41,720 nt of DNA, taken from assembly GCA_021790195.1 (NCBI GenBank), contig JAJYIF010000026.1, positions 1 through 41,720 on the forward strand, written 5' to 3'. The stretch is from Nitrospirota bacterium (GTDB lineage Bacteria > Nitrospirota > Thermodesulfovibrionia > Thermodesulfovibrionales > UBA9159). Under the pieces are notes generated by a model, which worked only from the letters and a program-made list of their open reading frames with translations, had not been told where the DNA came from and did no database searches. The translations under genes were made by a program, and so were the position numbers. This document shows positions 25,784 through 33,846 of this stretch, one piece after another (the first letter of the stretch is position 1; each line of letters starts with the position of its first letter).

Positions 25784-25799
25784 GGGCACACCTCTTGCT
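25784..25799 (+). promoter_or_regulatory. Sigma-54 (-24/-12) promoter of the rhodanese operon
   Basis: GGGCACACCTCTTGCT matches the consensus TGGCACRNNNNTTGCW at every defined base but the first. GG (25785-25786) and GC (25797-25798) have the required 12-base offset. Transcription would start near 25810 and give a leader of about 95 bases before the rhodanese ATG. An imperfect palindrome TGAAAATTCTCA at 25741-25752 is a candidate upstream activator site. Confidence 0.75.
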
Positions 25800-25905
25800 C
25801 AGGATCAACTGTCCGGGGGAAAGGAGGCCAAGGAAGGTGACCCGGTGTAACGTGCCTATGGAGAAGCATTCCGATAATACAACGAAAGACAAAGGAAAGG
25901 TAACG

Positions 25906-26820
25906 ATGAAGCGCATATTCAAGTTTTTGGGGATGACCTGTGTATTCTCTTTACTGGCTGCATCTGTATACGCGGCTTCCTCTCAACCCCTGGTTGACGC
26001 AGGGTGGATGGCCCGGCACAGCGGTAAGATCGTGATTGTGGATGTGCGGGACAGGGCCGCTTACGAAAAGGGACATATACCGGACGCCATAAATGTCCCG
26101 GTCAACGACCTTCAGAGCAGGCCCGATGCGATCATGTATCCCGTCCATCAATGCGAGAAGATCCTGGGGGAGAAAGGCCTGGACATCGACAAGGATGTGG
26201 TCCTGTATGGCGCGGGCAAAGAAGCGGCCTACCTGGAATTCTGGATGCTTGATTACATGGGCATGAGGGATATACATGTGCTTGACGGGGGCATAGAGGA
26301 ATGGAAAGGGCAGATCTCGACCGTCGAGGCAAAAATTCCTCCAGCCGTGTTCTTGGCCAGGCATGATCCGGACAAGTACGCAACTACGGCATACGTCAGG
26401 AAGGCGCTCAGAAACCACAATATCATCTTGCTGGATGTACGCACCGCCGGCGAGTACAAGGGCACTGATGTAAGGGCACTGAGAGGAGGGCATATACCCG
26501 GCGCAATAAATATAGACTTCAAGGAGAACTATCAGGATGGTTCGACAAGATTAAAGTCCATGCGCGAGCTGGCAAGACTCTACGGGTCCCTGGACAAAAA
26601 GAAAGAAATTATCGTGTATTGCCAGACAGGAACGCGGGCTGCGAATACCTACTTTGTTCTCAGGGCACTGGGGTTCCGGAAGGTGCGCGATTACGACGCG
26701 TCATGGATCGAATGGGGAAGCGACCTGAGCTTGCCTGCGGAGGATGTCAGCTACTTTAACTTCGTATCGGTCATTAAGGCGATCAAGAAACTTGAAAAGG
26801 GGAACCAAAAGCATCAATAA
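25906..26820 (+). CDS. Exported tandem-rhodanese sulfurtransferase
   Basis: 304 residues from ATG 25906, chosen for its signal peptide (MKRIFKFLGM, hydrophobic core, SVYA/AS) and the AAAGGAAAGG before it. Two rhodanese domains follow. The first (about 28-130) lacks the catalytic Cys (VVLYGAGKEAA) and is probably structural. The second (about 150-275) has an active loop CQTGTR starting at Cys239. Such proteins move sulfane sulfur from thiosulfate or mercaptopyruvate-like donors to an acceptor; the signal peptide places it in the periplasm. It is the first gene behind the sigma-54 promoter, 19 bases ahead of the exporter gene. Confidence 0.92.
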   Translation: MKRIFKFLGMTCVFSLLAASVYAASSQPLVDAGWMARHSGKIVIVDVRDRAAYEKGHIPDAINVPVNDLQSRPDAIMYPVHQCEKILGEKGLDIDKDVVLYGAGKEAAYLEFWMLDYMGMRDIHVLDGGIEEWKGQISTVEAKIPPAVFLARHDPDKYATTAYVRKALRNHNIILLDVRTAGEYKGTDVRALRGGHIPGAINIDFKENYQDGSTRLKSMRELARLYGSLDKKKEIIVYCQTGTRAANTYFVLRALGFRKVRDYDASWIEWGSDLSLPAEDVSYFNFVSVIKAIKKLEKGNQKHQ

Positions 26821-26839
26821 ACCAAAGGAGGAGGACAAG

Positions 26840-28213
26840 ATGGCTAATAATGAAATGGAAAAGTCACCGGCTATGGGATGGAAAGAGCTGTATCTGAAAG
26901 AGGACTGGTGGGCGATATATCTTGGGATCGGCATTGTGTTCATATCTCTCATCGCCTTTCTTAACGGCAGTTCCATAGTGAAGGCGCTGACTATAAACCC
27001 CGGGGGACTGAAATGGTCGTCCTTCGATCAGTTGTCAGATCACTTCGGCAAGAACATCAACTTGTACGCGCTTCAATTGGTGTCCTGGCTGGTAATATTC
27101 GGCATCTCCACAAGGATAATGGGCATCAAGACATCCGAATTTGTCCCCTCCTTCATAATACTCTATGTGTTGTCGATCATCATGTTCGCGATCGGCGGTT
27201 GGGTGGATGCTGCGAAGTACAACCTGGAGCCTCCGCTTGTTGCGCTAATAATCGGGCTTATAATAGCGAATGTGGTCCCCCTTCCAAAGTGGATGGATTC
27301 GGGTTTCAGGGTTGAATACTATATCAAGACTGGGATAGTCCTCCTCGGAGCGACCTTCCCGATAGCCCTTATAGCCTCTGCGGGACCAGTGGCCCTTTTA
27401 CAGGCCACTGTTATTTCCCTTGCAACTTGCCTTACGATCTACTTCGTCGCAACAAAGATGTTCGGACTCGACAGGAGGCTTGCCTCGGTCATCGGCGTGG
27501 GAGGCGCTGTCTGCGGCGTGTCTGCGTCAATGGCTATAGCGAGCTCGGTTAAGGCGAAGAAGGAGCACCTGTACATTTCCGTGACCCTTGTGGTCGTATG
27601 GGCACTCGTGATGATATTCTTTATTCCCTTCGTATCGAAGCTCCTTAATCTGAATCCCGGCGTGGCGGGCGCATGGGTGGGGACGTCGGAGTTTGCCGAC
27701 GCCGCAGGTTTCGCCGCGGCTACCGCCTACGGCAAGATGGCCGGCAATGAGAACGCCGCGATTCAGGGATTCACCCTCATGAAGGTCATAGGCAGGGACA
27801 TGTGGATAGGCATATGGTCGTTTATCTTTGCCATGATCTCCTGTCTGAAATGGGAAAAAGAGGAGTGCGGAGTGAAGCCGAGCGCCATGGAGATATGGTG
27901 GAGGTTTCCCAAATTCGTTATCGGGTTCTTTGTAGCTTCTCTGCTGATGACCGGAATAACCGCCGGCTACGCGGCAGCGGACTTCAACAAGATCGTGAAA
28001 CCGGGGCTGATCCTGCCTATAGTCTCTCTCAGGACCTGGGCGTTCATATTCTGCTTCCTCAGCATAGGGCTCACGACAAGGTTCAGGGAGCTGAAGTCCG
28101 CAGGATGGAAACCCTTCGGAGCCTTCACCATCGGCGTATTGATCAACGTCGCACTCGGGTTCCTGCTTTCGGATTTTGTGTTCGGAAGTTACTGGATGAA
28201 CCTGGGCAAGTAG
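26840..28213 (+). CDS. YeiH-family putative sulfate/sulfur-anion exporter
   Basis: 457 residues with about ten to twelve membrane helices. It belongs to the YeiH/UPF0324 family, recognisable from VEYYIKTGIVLLGATFP, the GVGGAVCGVSASMAIAS stretch and VGTSEFADAAGFAAA. Family members are annotated as putative sulfate exporters, and some are implicated in sulfonate or taurine metabolism; the substrate is not proven here. GGAGGAGG precedes ATG 26840. Lying between a periplasmic sulfurtransferase and a small cysteine protein, it probably exports or balances a sulfur oxyanion. It contains an extra N-terminal stretch of about 70 residues with its own helix, longer than E. coli YeiH (about 350). Confidence 0.88.
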   Translation: MANNEMEKSPAMGWKELYLKEDWWAIYLGIGIVFISLIAFLNGSSIVKALTINPGGLKWSSFDQLSDHFGKNINLYALQLVSWLVIFGISTRIMGIKTSEFVPSFIILYVLSIIMFAIGGWVDAAKYNLEPPLVALIIGLIIANVVPLPKWMDSGFRVEYYIKTGIVLLGATFPIALIASAGPVALLQATVISLATCLTIYFVATKMFGLDRRLASVIGVGGAVCGVSASMAIASSVKAKKEHLYISVTLVVVWALVMIFFIPFVSKLLNLNPGVAGAWVGTSEFADAAGFAAATAYGKMAGNENAAIQGFTLMKVIGRDMWIGIWSFIFAMISCLKWEKEECGVKPSAMEIWWRFPKFVIGFFVASLLMTGITAGYAAADFNKIVKPGLILPIVSLRTWAFIFCFLSIGLTTRFRELKSAGWKPFGAFTIGVLINVALGFLLSDFVFGSYWMNLGK

Positions 28214-28239
28214 AACGCGGCAGAGGAGGACTTCCTGTG

Positions 28240-28455
28240 ATGAAAAGGATTATGACCCTCGCGTGCAGAGACTGCAGGTTCTTTAACGGAGATCCGGCAT
28301 CCATTGAGGCCGAATTCCCGGGACTGAAATCCCTGAGCTCGGCCTACTCATCGGTCAGGGCCGATGCCGGAATATGCAACCTGCGGGAGTTGTTCGTTTC
28401 CCCGTCAAGGGGATGCAAGGATTTTGAGAGAACAGCCGAGTTCCACGCTGGCTGA
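28240..28455 (+). CDS. 71-residue cysteine-containing protein
   Basis: ATG 28240 follows GAGGAGG at about ten bases. The peptide has Cys9-x2-Cys12 (ACRDCRFF), Cys46 (GICNLRE) and Cys59 (RGCKDFE), a spacing that suits one bound metal ion. There is no signal peptide or membrane helix, so it should be cytoplasmic. It is the third gene of the sigma-54 operon, 26 bases after the exporter stop. No family is recognised; an accessory role in sulfur handling or export is inference from position only. Confidence 0.75.
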   Translation: MKRIMTLACRDCRFFNGDPASIEAEFPGLKSLSSAYSSVRADAGICNLRELFVSPSRGCKDFERTAEFHAG

Positions 28456-28486
28456 AGAAGCAACCGCGCTTTAAGTTTGAGATGTA

Positions 28487-28512
28487 CAGGGGCGAACCGT
28501 GGTTCGCCCCTG
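28487..28512. terminator. Bidirectional terminator between convergent genes
   Basis: CAGGGGCGAACC (28487-28498) and GGTTCGCCCCTG (28501-28512) form a perfect 12-bp stem. It lies exactly between the stop of the 71-residue protein gene and the stop of the cytochrome gene on the other strand. The flanking T-tracts are short. Confidence 0.75.
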
Positions 28513-28523
28513 GAGTTTCCCTC

Positions 28524-29375
28524 TTAGAGACCTACGCCGTATCTTCCTTTGAGTATGCTTACTCCCGTGCCGAATGGTCCGGGTGTGGGAACCTTATCGC
28601 CGTGGCAATCAGTACAGTTGTTCTGAGATGTTATATGGTTGGCGAGGGAAGGGGCCTCGTGCTTGGCCTCGAATTTGCCCTCTTTCCATTGATTCAGTAA
28701 CTCGAGAGTCTTCATGGCCATATTGGCTGCCATCCTGGCGCACCTGTCCATCTGCTGGGGGCTCAGGAACCCGACGCCTTCGGGGCCTTTGTCCTCCGCA
28801 ATCCCTTCGGCCTTCATCCACTTGCCAACGGAGATGTGGCAGAGAATGGTATTGGCCGTGCTCGTCGCCTTGAGGTCTTTATATGCTATCGCGCTGGCCG
28901 GAACAAAAGTCGGAAGCGCCGTGTCCGCGTAATAATAATTGACCTCATTGGTTATATTTTCGGCATCTTTATGACCTGACACAAGCGAAGCGCCGATGCC
29001 GGCCCCGATCAATGTTCCGCAGGTCCCGCCCCAGCCGGCTGTCCCGCCATGTGCGAACATGATGGCCTCCATGGGAAAAGTCCTGTACGGTCCGCCTACT
29101 TTCTCCGCTAGGGTTTTCACTATTCCGCTTAAGGTTGCGTAAGCGCAAAATCCCCTGAACCAGCTGTCATAAGCGATCTCCCCTGCCCGTTTTATCTCAG
29201 CATCGCTCAATTTCTTATACGGCCAGGGAAGCTTCGATGACTTCTTACCGGCGCCTTCTACATTCGATAAGAGACCCAGTCCCCCCGAAGCCGCGATAGC
29301 GAGTCCTCCTATGCCGATGGTCTTGATAAGTCCCCTTCTTGACAGCTTCTCGTCGAATATCTTTCTGTTTTCCAT
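28524..29375 (-). CDS. Tat-exported split-Soret-like cytochrome c
   Basis: 283 residues. It starts with a twin-arginine signal (LSRRGLIKTIGIGG), so it is exported folded to the periplasm. One haem c site, CTDCH (Cys254, Cys257, His258), lies near the C-terminus. Other cysteines at 77 (FCAYAT), 119 (GTCGTLIGAG), 179 (CH) and 212 fit the C_GCAxxG_C_C redox domain family, to which the split-Soret cytochrome c of Desulfovibrio is related; there the haem and a second redox centre share a dimer. The length fits. GGAGGAG precedes the ATG. Convergent with the sulfur operon, it may take part in the same periplasmic redox chemistry. Confidence 0.8.
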   Translation of the reverse strand: MENRKIFDEKLSRRGLIKTIGIGGLAIAASGGLGLLSNVEGAGKKSSKLPWPYKKLSDAEIKRAGEIAYDSWFRGFCAYATLSGIVKTLAEKVGGPYRTFPMEAIMFAHGGTAGWGGTCGTLIGAGIGASLVSGHKDAENITNEVNYYYADTALPTFVPASAIAYKDLKATSTANTILCHISVGKWMKAEGIAEDKGPEGVGFLSPQQMDRCARMAANMAMKTLELLNQWKEGKFEAKHEAPSLANHITSQNNCTDCHGDKVPTPGPFGTGVSILKGRYGVGL

Positions 29376-29399
29376 GAATCTCCTCCTACATAGTTTTTC

Positions 29400-29415
29400 G
29401 ATTTCAGCTGAAATC
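29400..29415. promoter_or_regulatory. 16-bp perfect palindrome upstream of the cytochrome gene
   Basis: GATTTCAGCTGAAATC is fully self-complementary and lies 25 bases before the cytochrome ATG. It may be an operator or a leader hairpin. A smaller inverted repeat, TCTCAA-N6-TTGAGA, is at 29453-29470. Between 29376 and 29523 no gene is seen. Confidence 0.4.
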
Positions 29416-29523
29416 TCTCATTCCGTGACAGGAAATTCGCGCCCCTCCTCAATCTCAAGAAACATTGAGACTTTCCCACAGGTATTGTTGATATCACCTC
29501 CTTTCTATCCACATCGGTTTTGT

Positions 29524-29876
29524 TTATCGTATTGTCTTCGGAGTTGACCATATAAAGAAATCTGTGTCCGGGGCGAAACAGGAGGCATGAACCTGCCTCT
29601 TCCCGGTCTTTATCGAAATGCTCTTCACGCCCTCCTGTTTGCTCGCATTTGATATTCTATCTCGCTGTAAGAAAAGAGACAATACAATCTTACCGCGCAT
29701 AGGGGTCAGAATCAAGCTGATGCAAAGCAGCAAAGTGGTTTTCCCTGAGCCGCTTGGGCCAAGAAGTGCGACCAGTTCGCCGCCGGAAACAGAAAGGTTA
29801 ATGTCCTGTAAGGCCCGGACTTCCAGATGCCCGGAGCTCGAAAGCCGCCGCGTCGCCTCTCTGGAACCGCTCTATT
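29524..29876 (-). pseudogene. ABC transporter ATPase relic
   Basis: Reading the - strand from about 29876, an open frame without a usable ATG gives SSGHLEVRALQDINLSV, then GGELVALLGPSGSGKTTLL with a perfect Walker A motif, then CISLILTPMRGKIVL. This is the first ~60 residues of an ABC importer or exporter ATPase. Beyond that the frame continues to 29524 without any signature or Walker B motif, and two stops precede it. The rest of the gene is gone. It lies directly downstream of chrA on the same strand. Confidence 0.75.
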
Positions 29877-29907
29877 AATTGTCCGTCGTCCGGCGCGCGT
29901 TCCATAT

Positions 29908-31110
29908 TCAAAAAACAAAGGCAGAGACGAGGGCCGTCACAAGAACAACGTAGAGAATGTCTATCTTTCTCACAAGAGCCCAAAAAGCTGCACATGCCAA
30001 CAAAACCCTGAGAACATCCCATGGCACGGCCGCGGCAAATTTCACCGTTACAAAGAAGAGAAGGCCCACAAAAGACGCGAGTATGCCTTTTGTCGCCTTT
30101 AAGAAATGTTCGGAAGTTTTCAGCTTGTCCATTACCGGCGTCATGAAGATTACCATCAGGAAAGACGGTGTAAATATCGCGACGGTTGCTGCAAAGGCGC
30201 CCGGTATCCCATTGGTCAAATATCCAACAAATGTTGAAGTGATAACAATCGGTCCGGGCGTGACCTGTCCGAGGGCTATCCCGTCCATAAAGGTCTTACT
30301 GTCCATCCAGTTCCTGATATTCACTACCTCATGAAGCATCAACGGGACAGACGCAAACCCACCGCCGAAGGCGAATAAATCGATTCTCATCATAAGGGCC
30401 GAAAGATCAAACAGCCGTTTGTCGATGAAGTAGAGCGAAAAGAATCCTGAAAGCAGGGCCAGGACAAAAATGGACAAATACTTGACGCCGTATCCGTTTG
30501 TTTTCTTGTCGCTCGCGGATAAGGCAATGGGCGCTTCGCTTCCTGGAAGCATAGTTCCGGCGAAAGCAGCGCCTATGATCACGATGAAAGGACTGACTCC
30601 TGCCCAAAGGAGAACGGATGCTGCTCCCGCAAGGAGGATGTCTTTGTAGCTCTTGAAAGTGCTCCTGCTGAAGGAATAGGTTGAATTTGCGACAATGGCA
30701 ACCACTATCACTTGCAGGCCGTTGAAGAGTGAAATGATCCTGGGGACATGGTGATACTTTGTATATAACGAGGAAAGTGCCAGCATCAAGACGAAGGCCG
30801 GCAGCCCGAATCCGACAAACGATGAAAATGCTCCGGCAATACCGTTTGATCTGAGACCGACGTAAGCGGCAGTCTGCATGGCGGTCGCGCCGGGGATGGA
30901 CTGGCAGAGCACTACGCCCTCCTTAAAGGTTTGTTCATCCAGCCACTTGTGGCGTGCCACTGACATCTCTTTTATGTATGCAACCATGGCAGGGCCTCCG
31001 AAAGCCGTCAGGCCGAGCCTCAGGAAAGATAAGAAGAGACTTAGAATGGACGGACGGCATACGGCGACGGTCCTGCGGGGAGGGATAGGCACGGGCAAGG
31101 TTTTTCTCAT
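29908..31110 (-). CDS. chrA: Chromate transporter family protein ChrA
   Basis: 400 residues, the normal size of two-domain CHR proteins. Both halves start with the family motif: FLRLGLTAFGGPAMVAYIKE in the first, and the related LMMRIDLFAFGGGFASVPLMLHEVV in the second; the LGQVTPGPI signature follows. The halves have opposite topology in known members. ChrA extrudes chromate; some CHR proteins handle sulfate or related oxyanions, which may be relevant beside the YeiH-type gene. No chrB regulator gene adjoins. A perfect palindrome at 31211-31226 upstream is a candidate operator. Confidence 0.93.
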   Translation of the reverse strand: MRKTLPVPIPPRRTVAVCRPSILSLFLSFLRLGLTAFGGPAMVAYIKEMSVARHKWLDEQTFKEGVVLCQSIPGATAMQTAAYVGLRSNGIAGAFSSFVGFGLPAFVLMLALSSLYTKYHHVPRIISLFNGLQVIVVAIVANSTYSFSRSTFKSYKDILLAGAASVLLWAGVSPFIVIIGAAFAGTMLPGSEAPIALSASDKKTNGYGVKYLSIFVLALLSGFFSLYFIDKRLFDLSALMMRIDLFAFGGGFASVPLMLHEVVNIRNWMDSKTFMDGIALGQVTPGPIVITSTFVGYLTNGIPGAFAATVAIFTPSFLMVIFMTPVMDKLKTSEHFLKATKGILASFVGLLFFVTVKFAAAVPWDVLRVLLACAAFWALVRKIDILYVVLVTALVSAFVF

Positions 31111-31210
31111 AGTAATACTGCTCTTTCCATCAGCCTATGTCTATCATATCAGAAATCTATTCCATGACTCAGACCCGGATGTCTTCAGAATCACTGACAA
31201 AATTTTCATT

Positions 31211-31226
31211 GAGACAAGCTTGTCTC
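31211..31226. promoter_or_regulatory. 16-bp perfect palindrome between chrA and a kinase gene
   Basis: GAGACAAGCTTGTCTC is fully self-complementary. It lies in the 220-base gap between divergent genes, 101 bases from the chrA start and just upstream of the candidate kinase promoter, a typical place for a shared operator. Confidence 0.45.
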
Positions 31227-31248
31227 TCGCCGTGAGAACTGCGTCCTA

Positions 31249-31277
31249 TTGGAGATTTCATTCAAGTCATGTAAAAT
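31249..31277 (+). promoter_or_regulatory. Candidate promoter of the second sensor kinase
   Basis: TTGGAG (31249-31254) and TAAAAT (31272-31277) are 17 bases apart. The predicted start, about 31284, leaves a leader of some 47 bases. Confidence 0.5.
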
Positions 31278-31330
31278 CTATGCAGAGGGAAAAGGCTTGA
31301 GGAGCGCAGGATTCGGAGCGAGATGATTTA

Positions 31331-33184
31331 ATGTCGGTTATGGCTGAGAATAAAGCAGCGAGGGGGATCCCGGATATCTATTCATCCTACCTGTTCGCGG
31401 CCTGGACTGTTCTCATTCTGGTTTCCGTGCTTTGGAACTTCTATCAGACCCGGCAGGACACGAAGGCCAAGGCCCTCCTGGAAGCCGAGACTATCCTGGA
31501 AACCAATCTCGCCTACCGGAGGTGGAACACGATGCATGGAGGGGTCTATGCGCCGGTCAGCGAAAAGAACAAGCCCAATCCTTACGTCATTGCTCCAAAC
31601 CGGGACGTTACGACGACGACGGGCCTGCGCCTGACTCTCATCAACCCCTTCCAGATGACCAGACAGGCCTATGATCTTCTCAAGGAGCAGATGCCCCTCA
31701 CAGTCATCAACAGGACCATCAGCCTGCGGCCGTTGAACCCGGCTTCCGAGCCGGACGCCTGGGAGAGGGACAAGCTTCTGGAGTTTGAAAGAGGCGCGGT
31801 CGAGGCCCATGAGATCATAGCTGTCAACGGAGAGCCGTATATGAGGGTGCTCAAGCCCTACATAACGGTCGAGGGATGCTTGAAGTGTCACGGCGTACAG
31901 GGCTATAAGGTGGGAGATATCAGGGGGGCCATGAGCATTTCCGTACCTATGAAGCCATATCTCGACAGCGATAAGAAGACGTTCGGGACAATAATCCTTA
32001 CGCATCTTTTGATCTGGTTTGCGGGAGTCGCGGGGATCTTGACGCTTTCCCGCAAGGTCCGGAAGAAACAAGAGAGTCTTGTAGAGAGCGAGTGGAAGTT
32101 CAGGACCCTTTCCGACTTCACCCAGGACTGGGAGTACTGGATCAAGGACAACCTTGAGATAATATACATGTCGCCTTCCGCAGAGAGGATAACCGGCTAC
32201 ACTGCTCAGGAGTTCATTGACAATCCTAAGCTGCTCGACGAGGTCGCACACCCGGAGGACGACCTCTCATGCCGGAAACACACGCAGGACCTGAGGTCCG
32301 CGTGTTACGAGAAGGAATTCAGGATATTCAATAAGGACGGCGAGATGCGGTGGCTGTCCCATATCTGCGAGCCGATTTATATTGAAGGCCGCTTTTTCGG
32401 AAGGCGGGTAAGCAACCGCGACATCACAGACAGGAAGGTCATGGAGGGCCAGCTGATCCAATCACAGAAGATGGAGTCTCTCGGTCTGCTTGCTGGAGGG
32501 ATAGCGCATGATTTCAGAAATCTGCTGACCGTAATGTCCGGGACTGCCGAGATGCTTCTTGACGAGCTTGGCGGCGAGGACCATAGGGCGAGACAATACG
32601 GCGAGCAGATAGTTGCCGTCTGCGGAAAGGCCCAGGAATTGCTCAACAGCCTTCTCGCCTTCAGCAGAAAACAGCCTTTGAGCCTCAAGCCGGTGAATAT
32701 TAACGAAGTAGTGAAGAACGCGTTGCCGCTTCTTGAGCCTCTGGCGCACGAGAACATCAAGGTCGGGGCGGAGCTGCAGACCTTCGGCGAACTCATTTAT
32801 GCCGACCCCCTCCAGCTGGAGCACGTTATCATCAATCTGGCGCACAATGCCCGCGATGCCATGCCGCAGGGAGGAACGCTTACTTTCAGGACCGCCCTGG
32901 CATCTCTTGAACCCGGCTACGCCGAACAGCATGAAGTGAGGCAGGGGAAGTACGCTGTGCTGGCGGTCAGCGATAGCGGGCAGGGGATAGAGAGCAAGGA
33001 CCTTCCGCACGTATTCGAACCCTTCTACACTACGAAGGAGTCAGGCAGGGGGACCGGGCTGGGACTTTCGATGTCATACGGAATCATCAGACAGCACGGA
33101 GGCTTTATAACTGTGGATAGCCTCAAAGGCCGGGGGACCACCTTCAAGATATACCTGCCTGTTCACGAGCAAAGAAAGACTTGA
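31331..33184 (+). CDS. Orphan haem-sensor histidine kinase (DUF3365-PAS-HisKA)
   Basis: 617 residues. Membrane helix about 18-37; periplasmic DUF3365 domain to about 215 with haem c motif CLKCH (Cys183, Cys186, His187); second helix about 219-240; PAS with PAC about 255-372 (WLSHICEPIYIEGRFFGRRVSNRDITDR); HisKA with His393 in GGIAHDFRNLLTVM; HATPase with DSGQGIES and GRGTGLGLSM. Unlike the first kinase it has no HAMP domain, and no regulator gene follows, so its partner is encoded elsewhere. The core HDFRN has Arg where HDFNN is usual. The start could also be the ATG at 31340. Confidence 0.92.
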   Translation: MSVMAENKAARGIPDIYSSYLFAAWTVLILVSVLWNFYQTRQDTKAKALLEAETILETNLAYRRWNTMHGGVYAPVSEKNKPNPYVIAPNRDVTTTTGLRLTLINPFQMTRQAYDLLKEQMPLTVINRTISLRPLNPASEPDAWERDKLLEFERGAVEAHEIIAVNGEPYMRVLKPYITVEGCLKCHGVQGYKVGDIRGAMSISVPMKPYLDSDKKTFGTIILTHLLIWFAGVAGILTLSRKVRKKQESLVESEWKFRTLSDFTQDWEYWIKDNLEIIYMSPSAERITGYTAQEFIDNPKLLDEVAHPEDDLSCRKHTQDLRSACYEKEFRIFNKDGEMRWLSHICEPIYIEGRFFGRRVSNRDITDRKVMEGQLIQSQKMESLGLLAGGIAHDFRNLLTVMSGTAEMLLDELGGEDHRARQYGEQIVAVCGKAQELLNSLLAFSRKQPLSLKPVNINEVVKNALPLLEPLAHENIKVGAELQTFGELIYADPLQLEHVIINLAHNARDAMPQGGTLTFRTALASLEPGYAEQHEVRQGKYAVLAVSDSGQGIESKDLPHVFEPFYTTKESGRGTGLGLSMSYGIIRQHGGFITVDSLKGRGTTFKIYLPVHEQRKT

Positions 33185-33189
33185 CTGCC

Positions 33190-33227
33190 GAGAAACCGTC
33201 CTTAAGAGTACGGATGCGCTGTTTCTC
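33190..33227 (+). terminator. Probable terminator after the second kinase
   Basis: GAGAAAC (33190-33196) pairs with GTTTCTC (33221-33227), enclosing CCGT/ACGG. It starts just after the kinase stop and ends just before the next promoter. The U-tract is poor. Confidence 0.45.
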
Positions 33228-33233
33228 ACCTGA

Positions 33234-33262
33234 TTGACAAGGTGCCTCTTTTCTTTTACTAT
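33234..33262 (+). promoter_or_regulatory. Sigma-70-type promoter of the CBS gene
   Basis: TTGACA (33234-33239) and TACTAT (33257-33262) are 17 bases apart. The -35 box is consensus. Transcription would start near 33269, about 54 bases before the ATG. Confidence 0.7.
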
Positions 33263-33322
33263 TAAATCAAGATTGGAAGATTCCCTTTTTAGCAATCAAC
33301 ATCCTTGAAAGGAGCAGTAGAG

Positions 33323-33724
33323 ATGATTCGCGCAAAGTACATAATGTGCAAGAGAACGGCAGTGGCAAAGAATACGGCGGGACGGGAGGTCGTATACAAG
33401 ATGATGGCGAGCGGCTGTCCGGGGATCCCGGTTGTGGACGAGCAATCCAATGTCATAGGGATCGTAAGCATGTGCGACATTCTTAAGACGGCGAAGGAAA
33501 AAGGCAGGGAGATCGAAAAAATTACCGCCGAGCAGATAATGTCCAGGACACCGATAACGGCCGACATCGAGACCTCTCTGGATGACCTCGCAAAGATCAT
33601 GGTCGAGAACAATTATTCCGTGATCCCCATAGTCAAGGGAAAGAAGCTCGTCGGGATAGTAAGCGCCCGAGAAATCATCGACACCTATGTCGAGCCGCAT
33701 CTCTTCAGCGCTTTTGAGGAGTAA
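33323..33724 (+). CDS. CBS-pair protein
   Basis: 133 residues, made of two CBS motifs and little else (about 1-60 and 68-128; signatures GIPVVDEQSNVIGIVSMCDIL and YSVIPIVKGKKLVGIVSAREI). Such Bateman modules bind adenosyl nucleotides such as AMP, ATP or SAM and act as energy sensors. ATG 33323 is preferred over an in-frame TTG six codons upstream because AAAGGAG lies nine bases before it. It has its own promoter and no operon partner, so its target is unknown. Confidence 0.9.
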   Translation: MIRAKYIMCKRTAVAKNTAGREVVYKMMASGCPGIPVVDEQSNVIGIVSMCDILKTAKEKGREIEKITAEQIMSRTPITADIETSLDDLAKIMVENNYSVIPIVKGKKLVGIVSAREIIDTYVEPHLFSAFEE

Positions 33725-33757
33725 TAAGGGCCGCTTTCTATAACGCAGGCGCCTTGC

Positions 33758-33846
33758 TCACAGCCCGACCCTTTTCGCCCTGCATATTCGGCAGAGGGAT
33801 ATCTCTTCCGGAAGTTTGAGCTTTGCGGCGATATCTATATTGTCAT
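33758..33846 (-). pseudogene. C-terminal tail of a lost gene
   Basis: Between the CBS and GNAT genes the - strand reads NDNIDIAAKLKLPEEI, then SLCRICRAKRVGL and a stop at 33758, 29 codons with protein-like composition and a CxxC. No start exists: the frame closes at the GNAT stop region. It looks like the 3' end of a gene cut off when the following segment was inserted. The family is not recognised. Confidence 0.4.

Noticed and set aside
25800-25905. Structured leader of the rhodanese gene as a riboswitch
   Set aside because: Some CCGGG/CCCGG pairing is possible but no known riboswitch core could be matched; the leader is simply the sigma-54 transcript 5' end.
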